This document shows, one piece after another, positions 1 through 6,800 of a stretch of DNA of 7,683 nt (position 1 is the first letter of the stretch; every line of letters begins with the position of its first letter). A program made the translations under genes and the position numbers. The stretch is from Fimbriiglobus sp. Its GTDB lineage: Bacteria; Planctomycetota; Planctomycetia; Gemmatales; Gemmataceae. Below the pieces are notes generated by a model. It was not told the DNA's origin, did not search any database, and worked only from the letters and a program-made list of their open reading frames with translations. The stretch is from contig JANXTD010000180.1 of NCBI GenBank assembly GCA_025352585.1, forward strand, positions 1-7,683, read 5' to 3'.

Positions 1-321
1 GGTCACCATGCCCATCATTGCGTCGCCCGTCTCGGCGTGAATGTCGTCCCAACTGCGGCCTTCCCACGCCCCGAAGTCGCGCTCCGCCAGCCGCGCGTCG
101 GCCGACAAGACGACGCCGAACTTCGACGCAATCGCCTCGGCCAGAATCCTCGCCCGCCCCGCGCCGGAGTGGGACACGGCCCCCAGCGAATCGAGTGACG
201 CCACGATGTCAGCGATATGCGAGACGCCGCGTTCACTCAGCGGCACATCGAACCGGCCGTAGCAAATCCCGCGATAAGCTTCGGCCACTTCGGGGTGACG
301 GATCAGCACGACTCCAGTCAT
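1..321 (-). CDS. cobC: Alpha-ribazole phosphatase / histidine phosphatase family protein (3' part missing)
   Basis: N-terminal 107 residues of a histidine phosphatase; the rest lies beyond the left window edge. The N-terminus VVLIRHPEV places the catalytic Arg8-His9 right after the first beta strand. YGRFDVPLSERG (residues 21-32) matches the usual 'G..D.pLs..G' segment. SGAGRARILAEAI (52-64) corresponds to the family's 'SpL.RArqTAe' helix. LAERDFGAWEG (78-88) supplies the acid/base Glu80. In cobalamin synthesis CobC dephosphorylates alpha-ribazole 5'-phosphate or adenosylcobalamin phosphate in the cytoplasm. The fold comes from motifs; the specific substrate is inferred from position, four bases after cobS and in line with cobT. 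The ATG at 321-319 is preceded by AGGTGG seven bases upstream, inside the end of cobS. Oddity: the usual RHG/RHA/RHT triplet is RHP here, and the 'SP' of the second motif is 'SG'. It could be another phosphatase of the same superfamily. Confidence 0.85.
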   Translation of the reverse strand, partial: MTGVVLIRHPEVAEAYRGICYGRFDVPLSERGVSHIADIVASLDSLGAVSHSGAGRARILAEAIASKFGVVLSADARLAERDFGAWEGRSWDDIHAETGDAMMGMVT

Positions 322-325
322 CGCC

Positions 326-1099
326 TCACCACCTCGCGCCGGCGGCCAGCGTCAGCGTGACTTGCGTAAAGTAGCAGCCCGCCCCGAGGCAATCGCCCGT
401 GACGCCGCCGATTCGCCGTACGACGTACCGCGCCCAGAGTGACACGACGGCGGCACTGGCGAGACAGCCGCTGATGAGGTTGACCGGGTGCGACACCCCC
501 AGGGCAACCAGCGACGGCAGAGTCAGCAGCGCCCCGGCGGCGACGACGGGACCCGTGATTCGCTCGCCGACATCCTTCGACAGACCCTCGCGGTTGGCAA
601 TTGGCGGCAGGGTTGCCATCAGCGGCAGCACGGCGAAGCGGCCGAGCGCCCCGGCGGCGGTCGCCGTGGCGACGAGCAGTTCCCCCGGCAAGTTGCAAAG
701 CCCGGCGGCCCGCAGCGCGACGAACAGCCCGAGGCCCAACGCCCCGAAGCTGCCGACGCGGCTGTCTTTCATGATGCGCAACACGTCGTCGCGGCTGTAG
801 CCTCCGCCGAAGGCGTCGCAGCAGTCGGCGACTGCGTCTTCGTGGAACGCCCCGGTCAACAGCGCCTCGGCCAACAGCGCGAGCAGCACGGCCACGAGGG
901 GCGGCCAGACTTGCAGCGCCGCCAGGGCGACGCACCCCGTGAACAGCCCGATCAGCCCGCCGACGAAGGGGAACCAGACCACCGACGCGGCGAGCAACCG
1001 CGGGTCGGCCCCCGCCTTGCTCATGCCGCCGCCGACGGGGACGCGGGTCAAGAACTGCACGGCCGTGAGCAGCGAGTGCCAGGCGAAGCGGGGCGTCAC
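326..1099 (-). CDS. cobS: Adenosylcobinamide-GDP ribazoletransferase (cobalamin 5'-phosphate synthase)
   Basis: Integral membrane enzyme that joins adenosylcobinamide-GDP to alpha-ribazole (or its 5'-phosphate) to give adenosylcobalamin (or its phosphate), the nucleotide-loop closing step. The product is 257 residues, normal for CobS. Family landmarks in order: AVQFLTRVPV (13-22); WFPFVGGLIGLF (42-53), matching the conserved 'fP.vG..iG' membrane segment; TGAFHEDAVADCCDAFGGG (82-100), the acidic substrate/metal motif usually written 'tGglHlDGlaDt.Dg.gg'; and LRIMKDSRVGSFG (107-119), matching 'leIMkDsriGafG'. Several hydrophobic stretches follow through the C-terminal half. The Asp/His-rich core is intact, although the usual 'LHlDGl' reads FHEDAV. 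The GTG at 1099-1097 is chosen because the N-terminal motif begins at once after it and because it overlaps the cobT stop (GTGA), implying translational coupling. The same frame stays open upstream across cobT, but that extension is a composition artefact. cobC follows after four bases. Confidence 0.93.
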   Translation of the reverse strand: MTPRFAWHSLLTAVQFLTRVPVGGGMSKAGADPRLLAASVVWFPFVGGLIGLFTGCVALAALQVWPPLVAVLLALLAEALLTGAFHEDAVADCCDAFGGGYSRDDVLRIMKDSRVGSFGALGLGLFVALRAAGLCNLPGELLVATATAAGALGRFAVLPLMATLPPIANREGLSKDVGERITGPVVAAGALLTLPSLVALGVSHPVNLISGCLASAAVVSLWARYVVRRIGGVTGDCLGAGCYFTQVTLTLAAGARW

Positions 1100-2100
1100 G
1101 GGCCACCGATCCCGGCATTTTGGAACGTCGCCATCTGCGTCAGGATTGCCGCGGCGGCGTCGAGCAGCGGCATCAACAGCAGTGCCCCGGTCCCCTCGCC
1201 GAGTCGCATTTCCCAGCCGTCGAGGACCGGCGTCAACCCGAGGGCGTCCAGCGCGACGGTGTGCCCCGGCTCCGCGGAGCGGTGCGCGGCGACCATCGCT
1301 TCGACCGTCCCCGGCCGCAGGTATTGGGCGACCATCGCCGCCGCGGCCGCGATCGAGCCGTCGAGGACGATCGTCCGGCCATCTTCGGCGGCTTGCATGT
1401 AGAAGCCGGCCATCGCCGCGATTTCGTAGCCGCAGACCTCGGCGATCCCGGCGACCGGCGACCCCTTGGACACGCCCCGCGCCCGCTCCGTGGCAACCCG
1501 AACGACGTGCCGCTTGCGGTCGAAGATGGCGTCGTCGGCCCCGGCCCCGCGGCCGACGCAATCGTCCGGGTCGGTGCCGGTCAGCAGCGCCGTCAGGCAC
1601 GCGGCGGCCGTCGTGTTGCCGATGCCCATCTCCCCGGCGGCGACGACGGCGAAGTCCCCCGCGGCTTGTGCCCGGCCGATGGCGACGGCCTGCTCGAACT
1701 CGGCGACGGTCATCGCCGCCTCGCGGTAGAGGTTTTGCGTCCCCCGGCCGACTTTGGCGACAACATAGCCTGGACGAGGCGACTCCGGTTCGCCGGCGGT
1801 GCCGACATCGACGATCGTCATGGCCGTGCGCGTCTGCCGGGCGAGGACGCAACTGGCGGCGCCGCCGGCGAGCATGTTCGCCACCATCAAGGTCGTCACG
1901 CTCGACGGCCACGCCGTGACCCCCTCGGCGACGACTCCGTGGTCGGCCGCGAACAGGACGATACTCCGCGGCTCGGTGACGGGGCTGAGCGTTTGTTGGA
2001 TCAGGGCGAGCCGGGCCGCGAGGTCTTCGAGCCGGCCCAAACTGCCGGGCGGCTTCGTCAAGTTGTCGAGGTGAGCGCGAATGGCTTCGGGGGTTAACAT
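1096..2100 (-). CDS. cobT: Nicotinate-nucleotide--dimethylbenzimidazole phosphoribosyltransferase
   Basis: Cytoplasmic enzyme that transfers the ribose phosphate of nicotinate mononucleotide to 5,6-dimethylbenzimidazole, making alpha-ribazole 5'-phosphate, the lower ligand of B12. The protein has 334 residues, close to the usual ~350. Recognised landmarks: LTKPPGSLGRLEDLA (14-28), the family N-terminal signature; FAADHGVVAEGV (50-61); GRGTQN (118-123); GEMGIGNTT (156-164), the phosphate/base binding loop; GRGAG (183-187); and RLGEGTGA (299-306), whose Glu302 corresponds to the catalytic Glu317 of Salmonella CobT. All key positions look intact. The ATG at 2100-2098 directly precedes the N-terminal signature, so the start is fairly safe, although I see no convincing Shine-Dalgarno sequence before it. 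It is the first gene of the minus-strand group cobT-cobS-cobC, and its TGA overlaps the cobS GTG. I found no clear promoter on this strand; TACAAC (2134-2129) is a weak -10 candidate without a good -35. No B12 riboswitch box is evident upstream. Confidence 0.96.
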   Translation of the reverse strand: MLTPEAIRAHLDNLTKPPGSLGRLEDLAARLALIQQTLSPVTEPRSIVLFAADHGVVAEGVTAWPSSVTTLMVANMLAGGAASCVLARQTRTAMTIVDVGTAGEPESPRPGYVVAKVGRGTQNLYREAAMTVAEFEQAVAIGRAQAAGDFAVVAAGEMGIGNTTAAACLTALLTGTDPDDCVGRGAGADDAIFDRKRHVVRVATERARGVSKGSPVAGIAEVCGYEIAAMAGFYMQAAEDGRTIVLDGSIAAAAAMVAQYLRPGTVEAMVAAHRSAEPGHTVALDALGLTPVLDGWEMRLGEGTGALLLMPLLDAAAAILTQMATFQNAGIGGP

Positions 2101-2172
2101 CGTTCGTCTCGGGGGGTCGGGCCACTTCCGTTGTAGAACTTCGGGTGCCGCCGCCGATCCGTAAGGGTCGCG

Positions 2173-2200
2173 TTGACGGCACGATGTGACTTTCTAAGAT
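2173..2200 (+). promoter_or_regulatory. Candidate sigma-70-like promoter for the small gene / rdgC-like pair
   Basis: TTGACG (2173-2178, five of six matches to TTGACA) and TAAGAT (2195-2200, four of six to TATAAT) are separated by 16 bp. They lie in the divergent gap between cobT and the plus-strand gene at 2260. A start of transcription would fall near 2206-2208, about 50 bp before the start codon. The local AT-richness around 2190-2205 stands out in this GC-rich sequence. This is prediction by eye only; planctomycete promoters often deviate from the consensus. Confidence 0.45.
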
Positions 2201-2210
2201 TTCGCTTGCG

Positions 2211-2228
2211 TCGGGGCGTGCGCCCCGA
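2211..2228. repeat. Perfect 8+8 bp palindrome in the leader of the small gene
   Basis: TCGGGGCG (2211-2218) and CGCCCCGA (2221-2228) are exact reverse complements separated by TG. The palindrome begins about 10 bp after the candidate -10 box, so it would sit at the very 5' end of the transcript. It could be a repressor operator or an RNA stem protecting the mRNA end. No T-run follows, so it is not a classical terminator. The arms are GC-only apart from the ends, so chance is possible in DNA of this composition. Confidence 0.5.
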
Positions 2229-2259
2229 ACCTCCCTCCCCGTATTGTGGCGGACGACCG

Positions 2260-2448
2260 ATGGCGATCAAGTTGGCGGCGGCGGAAGTCGATCTGATTGA
2301 GGAACTCCAACTGCGCCGCTGGGCGCGGGAGAACTACGTCCCCCCGACCGGCCGGGACGCGACCTGGCACCCGGTCGTCCACGACGAGATGGGCCGCAAG
2401 GACAGCGAAGCCGCCCCCGAGGCGGCCTCGGCCGCACTCGCGAGCTGA
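2260..2448 (+). CDS. Small protein of unknown function (62 residues)
   Basis: I do not recognise a named family. The 62-residue product has an acidic/hydrophobic helix-like N-terminal part, AAEVDLIEELQLRRWARENY (7-26). A short segment then carries aromatic and charged residues, with WHPVVHDEM at 36-44 and RKD at 46-48. The tail (51-62) is Ala-rich and looks unstructured. There are no cysteines, signal peptide or membrane segment, so it should be cytoplasmic. The ATG at 2260 is preferred over a TTG at 2173, because that TTG is part of the -35 box and the residues between lack the character of the rest. The ribosome site is weak (GGCGGA about six bases upstream). It lies 32 bp before the rdgC-like gene on the same strand, most likely in one transcript from the promoter at 2173-2200. 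The patterned Trp/His/Asp core suggests a true conserved protein rather than a chance frame, but a partner or role cannot be read from sequence. Confidence 0.7.
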   Translation: MAIKLAAAEVDLIEELQLRRWARENYVPPTGRDATWHPVVHDEMGRKDSEAAPEAASAALAS

Positions 2449-2464
2449 GCGACGGGTTCCGTGC

Positions 2465-2470
2465 AGGAGG
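2465..2470 (+). promoter_or_regulatory. Ribosome binding site of the rdgC-like gene
   Basis: AGGAGG, a full-strength Shine-Dalgarno sequence, ends ten bases before the ATG at 2481. It is the strongest ribosome site in the window, sits in the 32-bp gap after the small gene, and fixes the start of the rdgC-like protein. Confidence 0.8.
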
Positions 2471-2480
2471 CACCGAGATC

Positions 2481-3653
2481 ATGGCGTTTTTCAACGGCCG
2501 CGCGTCGTTCCTGCGGTTCCGCGTGGACGGCCCCGCGCCGCGACTCTTCGGCGAGGAGCACCTCGAGCGCCTCGCCGAGTTCCAGGCCGGCCGCAACCGC
2601 CTGGCCTCGGCCGACGGCATCGAGGTCGGCTGGACCGGCGGCGAACACGTCCTCGACGTGGACTTCCAACTCGCCAAGAACATCGTCAACGACATGCTGA
2701 CGTTCGAGCTGCGCGTCGATGTCGAGAAGTTGCCGACCGACCTCCTCAAAGCGTACTACTCCGTCGAGTTGAAGGCGCTCGCCGCCGGCAACCACTCGGG
2801 GTTGCCGAGCGCCCGCCAGAAGCGCGAGGCCAAGGAGAACGCGCGGGACCGGCTCGAACAGGAGGGCAAGGACGGCCGCTTCAAGCGCCGCAAGTGCATC
2901 CCGGTCGTGTGGGACCGCCTAACCAACGAGGTACTGTTCGGCGCGACTTCGCTGACGCACATCGACCGCCTCGTCAGCCTCTTCCACCAGACTTTCCACT
3001 TCACGCTCGAAGCCGTGACCGCCGGCCGCCGCGCGTACTCACTCGCCGAGTTGCACCAGACGACGCGCAACGTCGACGACTGCAAGTTGTCGCTGTTCAT
3101 CCCCGACGTGACGCCCGAGGAGGCCGGGTGGATCGCCGACGACAGCAGCCGCGACTTCGTCGGCAACGAGTTCCTGATGTGGCTGTGGTTCAACAGCGAA
3201 GGCGAGTCGGACACGATCAAGGTCGCCGACAACAGCGAAATCACGTACATGATCGCCCGGACGCTCACGCTGGAGTGCCCGCGTGGCCAGACCGGCCACG
3301 AGACGATCAGCCACGAAGGCCCGAGCCGGCTGCCCGAGGCGAAGCGGGCGATCCAGTCGGGTAAGTTGCCGCGTAAACTGGGCCTGACTCTCGTGCGGCA
3401 CGCCTACCAGTACGAACTCGCCATCCACGCCGAGACGCTGGGCATCGGCAGTGCCAAGTTCCCGAACCCGCCCGAGGACATCAAGGACGGCCGAGCGAAG
3501 CTCGAAGAGCGTGCCGACCGGGTGCGTCACCTCATCGAAACGCTCGACCTGCTGTACGACGCCTTCGGCACGCAGCGGTTCGGCAAGCAGTGGTCGGACA
3601 CGCTGCCGCGGATGCAAAAGTGGCTCGCCCGCGAGGAACGCCGCGCGGCGTGA
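2481..3653 (+). CDS. rdgC: RdgC-like recombination-associated protein
   Basis: 390 residues, cytoplasmic, no signal peptide. By family resemblance I place it with RdgC, a ring-forming double-stranded DNA-binding protein that in E. coli restrains RecA and affects recombination and replication restart. Supporting features: a start of the type FFNGRASFLRFRV (3-15); DGIEVGW (45-51), like the 'GW' strand of RdgC; the stretch NDMLTFELRVDVEKLPTDLL (70-89), which parallels 'l.l.lr.....lP..ll' of RdgC proteins; a basic helix SARQKREAKENARDRL (110-125), like the 'kr.kke.kd.v...L' helix; KCIPVVWD (138-145) followed by NEVLFGATSLTHIDRLVSLF (149-168), the strand-helix of the 'tip' domain; and EFLMWLWF (230-237), reminiscent of the 'WL' segment. 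The C-terminal half (AGRRAYSLAE onward, 181-390) is longer than in E. coli RdgC (~300 residues) and ends in a helical LEERADRVRHLIETLDLLYD (341-360). The start is set by the AGGAGG. It is probably cotranscribed with the small gene. The family call is by eye from remote similarity; an uncharacterised planctomycete relative is the alternative. Confidence 0.68.
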   Translation: MAFFNGRASFLRFRVDGPAPRLFGEEHLERLAEFQAGRNRLASADGIEVGWTGGEHVLDVDFQLAKNIVNDMLTFELRVDVEKLPTDLLKAYYSVELKALAAGNHSGLPSARQKREAKENARDRLEQEGKDGRFKRRKCIPVVWDRLTNEVLFGATSLTHIDRLVSLFHQTFHFTLEAVTAGRRAYSLAELHQTTRNVDDCKLSLFIPDVTPEEAGWIADDSSRDFVGNEFLMWLWFNSEGESDTIKVADNSEITYMIARTLTLECPRGQTGHETISHEGPSRLPEAKRAIQSGKLPRKLGLTLVRHAYQYELAIHAETLGIGSAKFPNPPEDIKDGRAKLEERADRVRHLIETLDLLYDAFGTQRFGKQWSDTLPRMQKWLAREERRAA

Positions 3654-3663
3654 CACGATTGCG

Positions 3664-3750
3664 AAAGAGTTTTGCCGCGGAGACGCAGAGGCGCGGAGAA
3701 GACCAAATTCAAGTTTTGGTCTTCTCCGCGTCTCCGCGGCAAAACTCTTT
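3664..3750. repeat. Long 36-bp inverted repeat with an 8-nt one-sided insertion
   Basis: The left arm (3664-3707) and right arm (3715-3750) pair over 36 positions without mismatch once eight extra bases in the left arm (AGAGGCGC, 3687-3694, or an equivalent shifted choice) are bulged out. The loop is TTCAAGT (3708-3714). The bulged part creates GCAGAGGCGCGGAG, a partial internal duplication of the neighbouring GCGGAG. The style (CGCGGAGACGCAGAGGCGCG) resembles 'cgcagaggcgcagagacg' type intergenic repeats I know from many environmental bacterial genomes, so it is probably one copy of a dispersed element. Only one copy lies in this window. Confidence 0.9.
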
Positions 3751-3753
3751 TTT
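3664..3753 (+). terminator. Probable intrinsic terminator after the rdgC-like gene
   Basis: The long hairpin starts 11 bp after the stop codon of the rdgC-like gene, and its right arm runs into six consecutive T (3748-3753). This has the layout of a rho-independent terminator, although the stem is far longer than usual and part of the T-run pairs inside it. It would separate the rdgC-like transcript from the secreted-protein gene at 3899. Confidence 0.6.
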
Positions 3754-3818
3754 GGCACCAGCAGCATACGACGGCACCTCCCGTCGAAGCCAGTGGCTCG
3801 CCGGCACCGCCTTGCTCG

Positions 3819-3847
3819 TTGCATTCGCCGGAGTCTTCCGGTAAACT
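3819..3847 (+). promoter_or_regulatory. Weak promoter candidate for the secreted dehydrogenase gene
   Basis: TTGCAT (3819-3824) and TAAACT (3842-3847) are separated by 17 bp and lie 50-80 bp before the ATG at 3899. The -35 match is poor (three of six) and the -10 has four of six. The spacer contains a small inverted repeat, CCGGA-GTCT-TCCGG (3828-3841), that could be an operator or chance. A gene of its own after the terminator needs a promoter in 3754-3898, and this is the best candidate I see there. Confidence 0.25.
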
Positions 3848-3898
3848 CCAAACGCACGCCCGCCGGAACTCTCCTAGCCCCCGCACAAGGTCAACCTC

Positions 3899-6800
3899 AT
3901 GCCTCCAGTTCGTAAGAGTTGGTTCCGCCTGTTCGCGGCGCTCAGCGTAGCGCTCGTTGCCACGGCCGCGCCTGCCGCCGACCCGGTTCGCTTGACGCTC
4001 AAGAAGGGCGACCACGTCGTCTTCCTTGGCAACACCCTCGCCGACCGCATGGTCCACGACGGCCAGGTCGAGGCGATGCTCGCCACGCAGTTCCCCCAAC
4101 TCGACCTGACCGTCCGCAACCTTGGCTTCTCGGCCGACGAAGTCGCCGTGCGGCTGCGCTCCGCGAACTTCGGCAGCCAGGAGCAATGGCTCTCCGGGTC
4201 GGCCCCGATCCCGAAGCCCGACGCCATCGGTAACCCGGCCGACGCCAACCCCAACCGCTTTGCCAACACCGGCACCAAGCCCGACGCGATCTTCGCCTTT
4301 TACGGCTTCAACGAGTCGTGGGCCGGGGCCGAGGGGCTGCCGAAATTCCGCGCCGACCTCGAGGCGTTCCTGAAAACGACCGCCGCCCCCAAGTACAACG
4401 GCAAGTCGCCGCCGACGCTCGTGCTGTTCTCGCCGATCGCCTTCGAGGACCACAAGTCGGCCCGCCTGCCGGACGGCGTCGCCGCGAACAAGAACCTCGC
4501 GCTGTACACCGCCGCAATGGCCGAAGTCGCCGCCGCGAAGGGCGTACAGTTCGTGGACCTGTTCCACCCGACGCTGGCCGAGTACTCGAAGGCGACCACC
4601 CCGCTGACGATCAACGGCATTCACCTCAACGAAACCGGTTACAGATTCCTAGCTAAGCTCTTTACTGACGGCATTTTCGCGAACGACCGGACGCCGATCC
4701 CGCTCCCGATTTACGAGAAGGTCCGCGTCGCGGTCGTTGACAAAAACACGTACTGGTTCCAGCGCTACCGCGCCACCGACGGCTACTCCGTCCACGGGGA
4801 CCGGGCCTTCCTGAAGTTCGTCGCCGGGCAGACCAACTACGAAGTCGGCCAGCGCGAACTCGAAGTCCTCGACGCGATGGTCGCCAACCGCGACAAGGCG
4901 ATTTGGGCTGCGGCCAAGGGCCAGCCGGCGCAGGTCGATGACGCCAACACGCCGCCGATGCTCAACGTCGTCACCAACAAGCCGGGGCAGGGGCCGGGCG
5001 GCACGCACCTGTTCCTCAGCGGCGAGCAAGCGATCGCGTCGATGAAGCTCGGCAAGGACTTGCGCGTCAACCTCTTCGCCGACGAGCAGATGTTCCCCGT
5101 GCTGGCGAAGCCGCACCAGATGGCGTTCGACACGAAGGGCCGGCTCTGGGTCGCCACCTGGCCGACATACCCGCACTGGACGCCGAAGAGTCCCGCGTCG
5201 GACAAGCTGCTGATCCTCGAAGACACCGACGGCGACGGCAAGGCCGACAAGTGTACCGTCTTCGCCGACGGCCTGCACAACATCACCGGCTTCGAGTTCA
5301 CCAACGGCGGCGTCCTGGTGGCCCAAGGCCCCGACATCATGTTCCTCAAGGACACCAACGGCGACGACGTGGCCGACGTCCGCCAGCGGGTGATTCACGG
5401 CGTCGATACGGCCGACACGCACCACACGTCGAACAGTTTCGTCCTCGATCCGGGCGGCGCGATTTACTTCCAGGAAGGCACCTTCCACCAGTCCCAAGTC
5501 GAGTCGCCCTACGGCCCGCCGCGGCGGCTGTCCAACGGCGGGGTGTTCCGCTACGAGCCGAAGACCCAGAAGCTCGACATCTACGTCACCTACGGCTTCG
5601 CCAACCCGCACGGCCACGTCTTCGACCGCTGGGGCCGCGACATCGTCGTCGACGGCACGGGCGCGAACCCCTACGACGGCGCGCTGTTCTCCGGCTACTT
5701 GCCGTACCCGCAGAAGCACGGCCGCATCCCGCAGGTCTATCAGCAGCGCACCCGCCCCTGCGGCGGCATCGAGTACCTGACCTCGTCCAACTTCCCTGAC
5801 GAGTTCCGCGGAAACCTCGCCGTGACCAACTGCATCGGCTTCCTGGGCGTGCTGCGCTACAAGATCGAGACCGAGGGGGGCAGCGTGAAGGGCACCGAGT
5901 TGGAGCCGATGCTGACCAGCACCGACCCCACCTTTCGCCCCGTGGACGTGAAGACCGGCCCCGACGGGGCGCTCTACGTCGTCGATTGGCAGAACCCCAT
6001 CATCGGCCACATGCAGCACAACTTGCGTGACCCGTCGCGCGACCAGAAGCACGGCCGCGTCTACCGCATCACGCACGCCAACAGCCAGAACGTCAAGGCC
6101 CCTAAAGTGGCCGGCGAGCCGATCGAAAGCCTGCTGACGCTGCTGAAGTCGCCCGACGACAAGATCCGCTCCCTGGCCAAGATCGAGTTGGGTGCGCGGA
6201 ACACCACCGACGTGATCGCGGCGGTCAAGGCGTGGGACGCGGCGCTCGACAAGGCCGACCCCAACTACGACCATAACCACCTCGAAGCCCTCTGGGTGCA
6301 CCAGTACCACGACACGGTCGATGTCGAACTGCTGAAGTCGAACCTCGCGGCGAAAGAACCCCTCGCCCGCGCCGCCGCAGTGCGCGTGCTGCAAGTGTGG
6401 GGCGACCGCGTGCCGCAGGCATTGGAGATGCTCAAGGTTCTCGCCGCCGACAAGCACCCGAAGGTCCGCGTCGAGGCGGTGCGGGCCGCCAGCTTCTTGA
6501 AGCAGCCCGAGGCCGTCGAAATCGTCCTGGTCGCCAACGAGCAGCCGGCCGATCCGTTCGTGTCCGTGGTCAGCGTCGAGACGATGAAGGTTCTCGAGCC
6601 GATTGTCCAGGCGGCCATCAAGTCGGGCGAGCCGATCCAGTTCACGACCGCCGCCGGGGCCAAGTTCTTCCTCAAGAGCGTCACCACCGACCAACTCTTG
6701 AAGCTGCAACGCACGACGGCCATCAACCGCGAACTCCTTTCGCGCTCGAACGTCCGCGACGAGGTCCGCCGCGAGGCCGTGACTGGCCTGGCCGCCGACA

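Noticed and set aside
1270..1281. 12-bp palindrome GCTCCGCGGAGC inside cobT
   Set aside because: It lies within a conserved coding region and is expected by chance in GC-rich DNA.
326..2182. 618-residue minus-strand frame covering cobS and reading on across cobT
   Set aside because: Only the last 257 residues are CobS; the upstream part is an Arg/Gly-rich out-of-frame reading of cobT, open because of high GC.
2173..2259. 29-residue N-terminal extension of the small protein from a TTG start
   Set aside because: The TTG coincides with the -35 box and the extension covers the probable promoter and the palindrome; ATG 2260 is simpler.
2101..2259. Possible cobalamin riboswitch upstream of cobT
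   Set aside because: The gap is short and I see no B12-box-like sequence on the minus strand or paired elements of the right size.
3527..4624. 365-residue minus-strand frame through the hairpin region
   Set aside because: It crosses the inverted repeat and two real plus-strand genes, with shadow-like composition.
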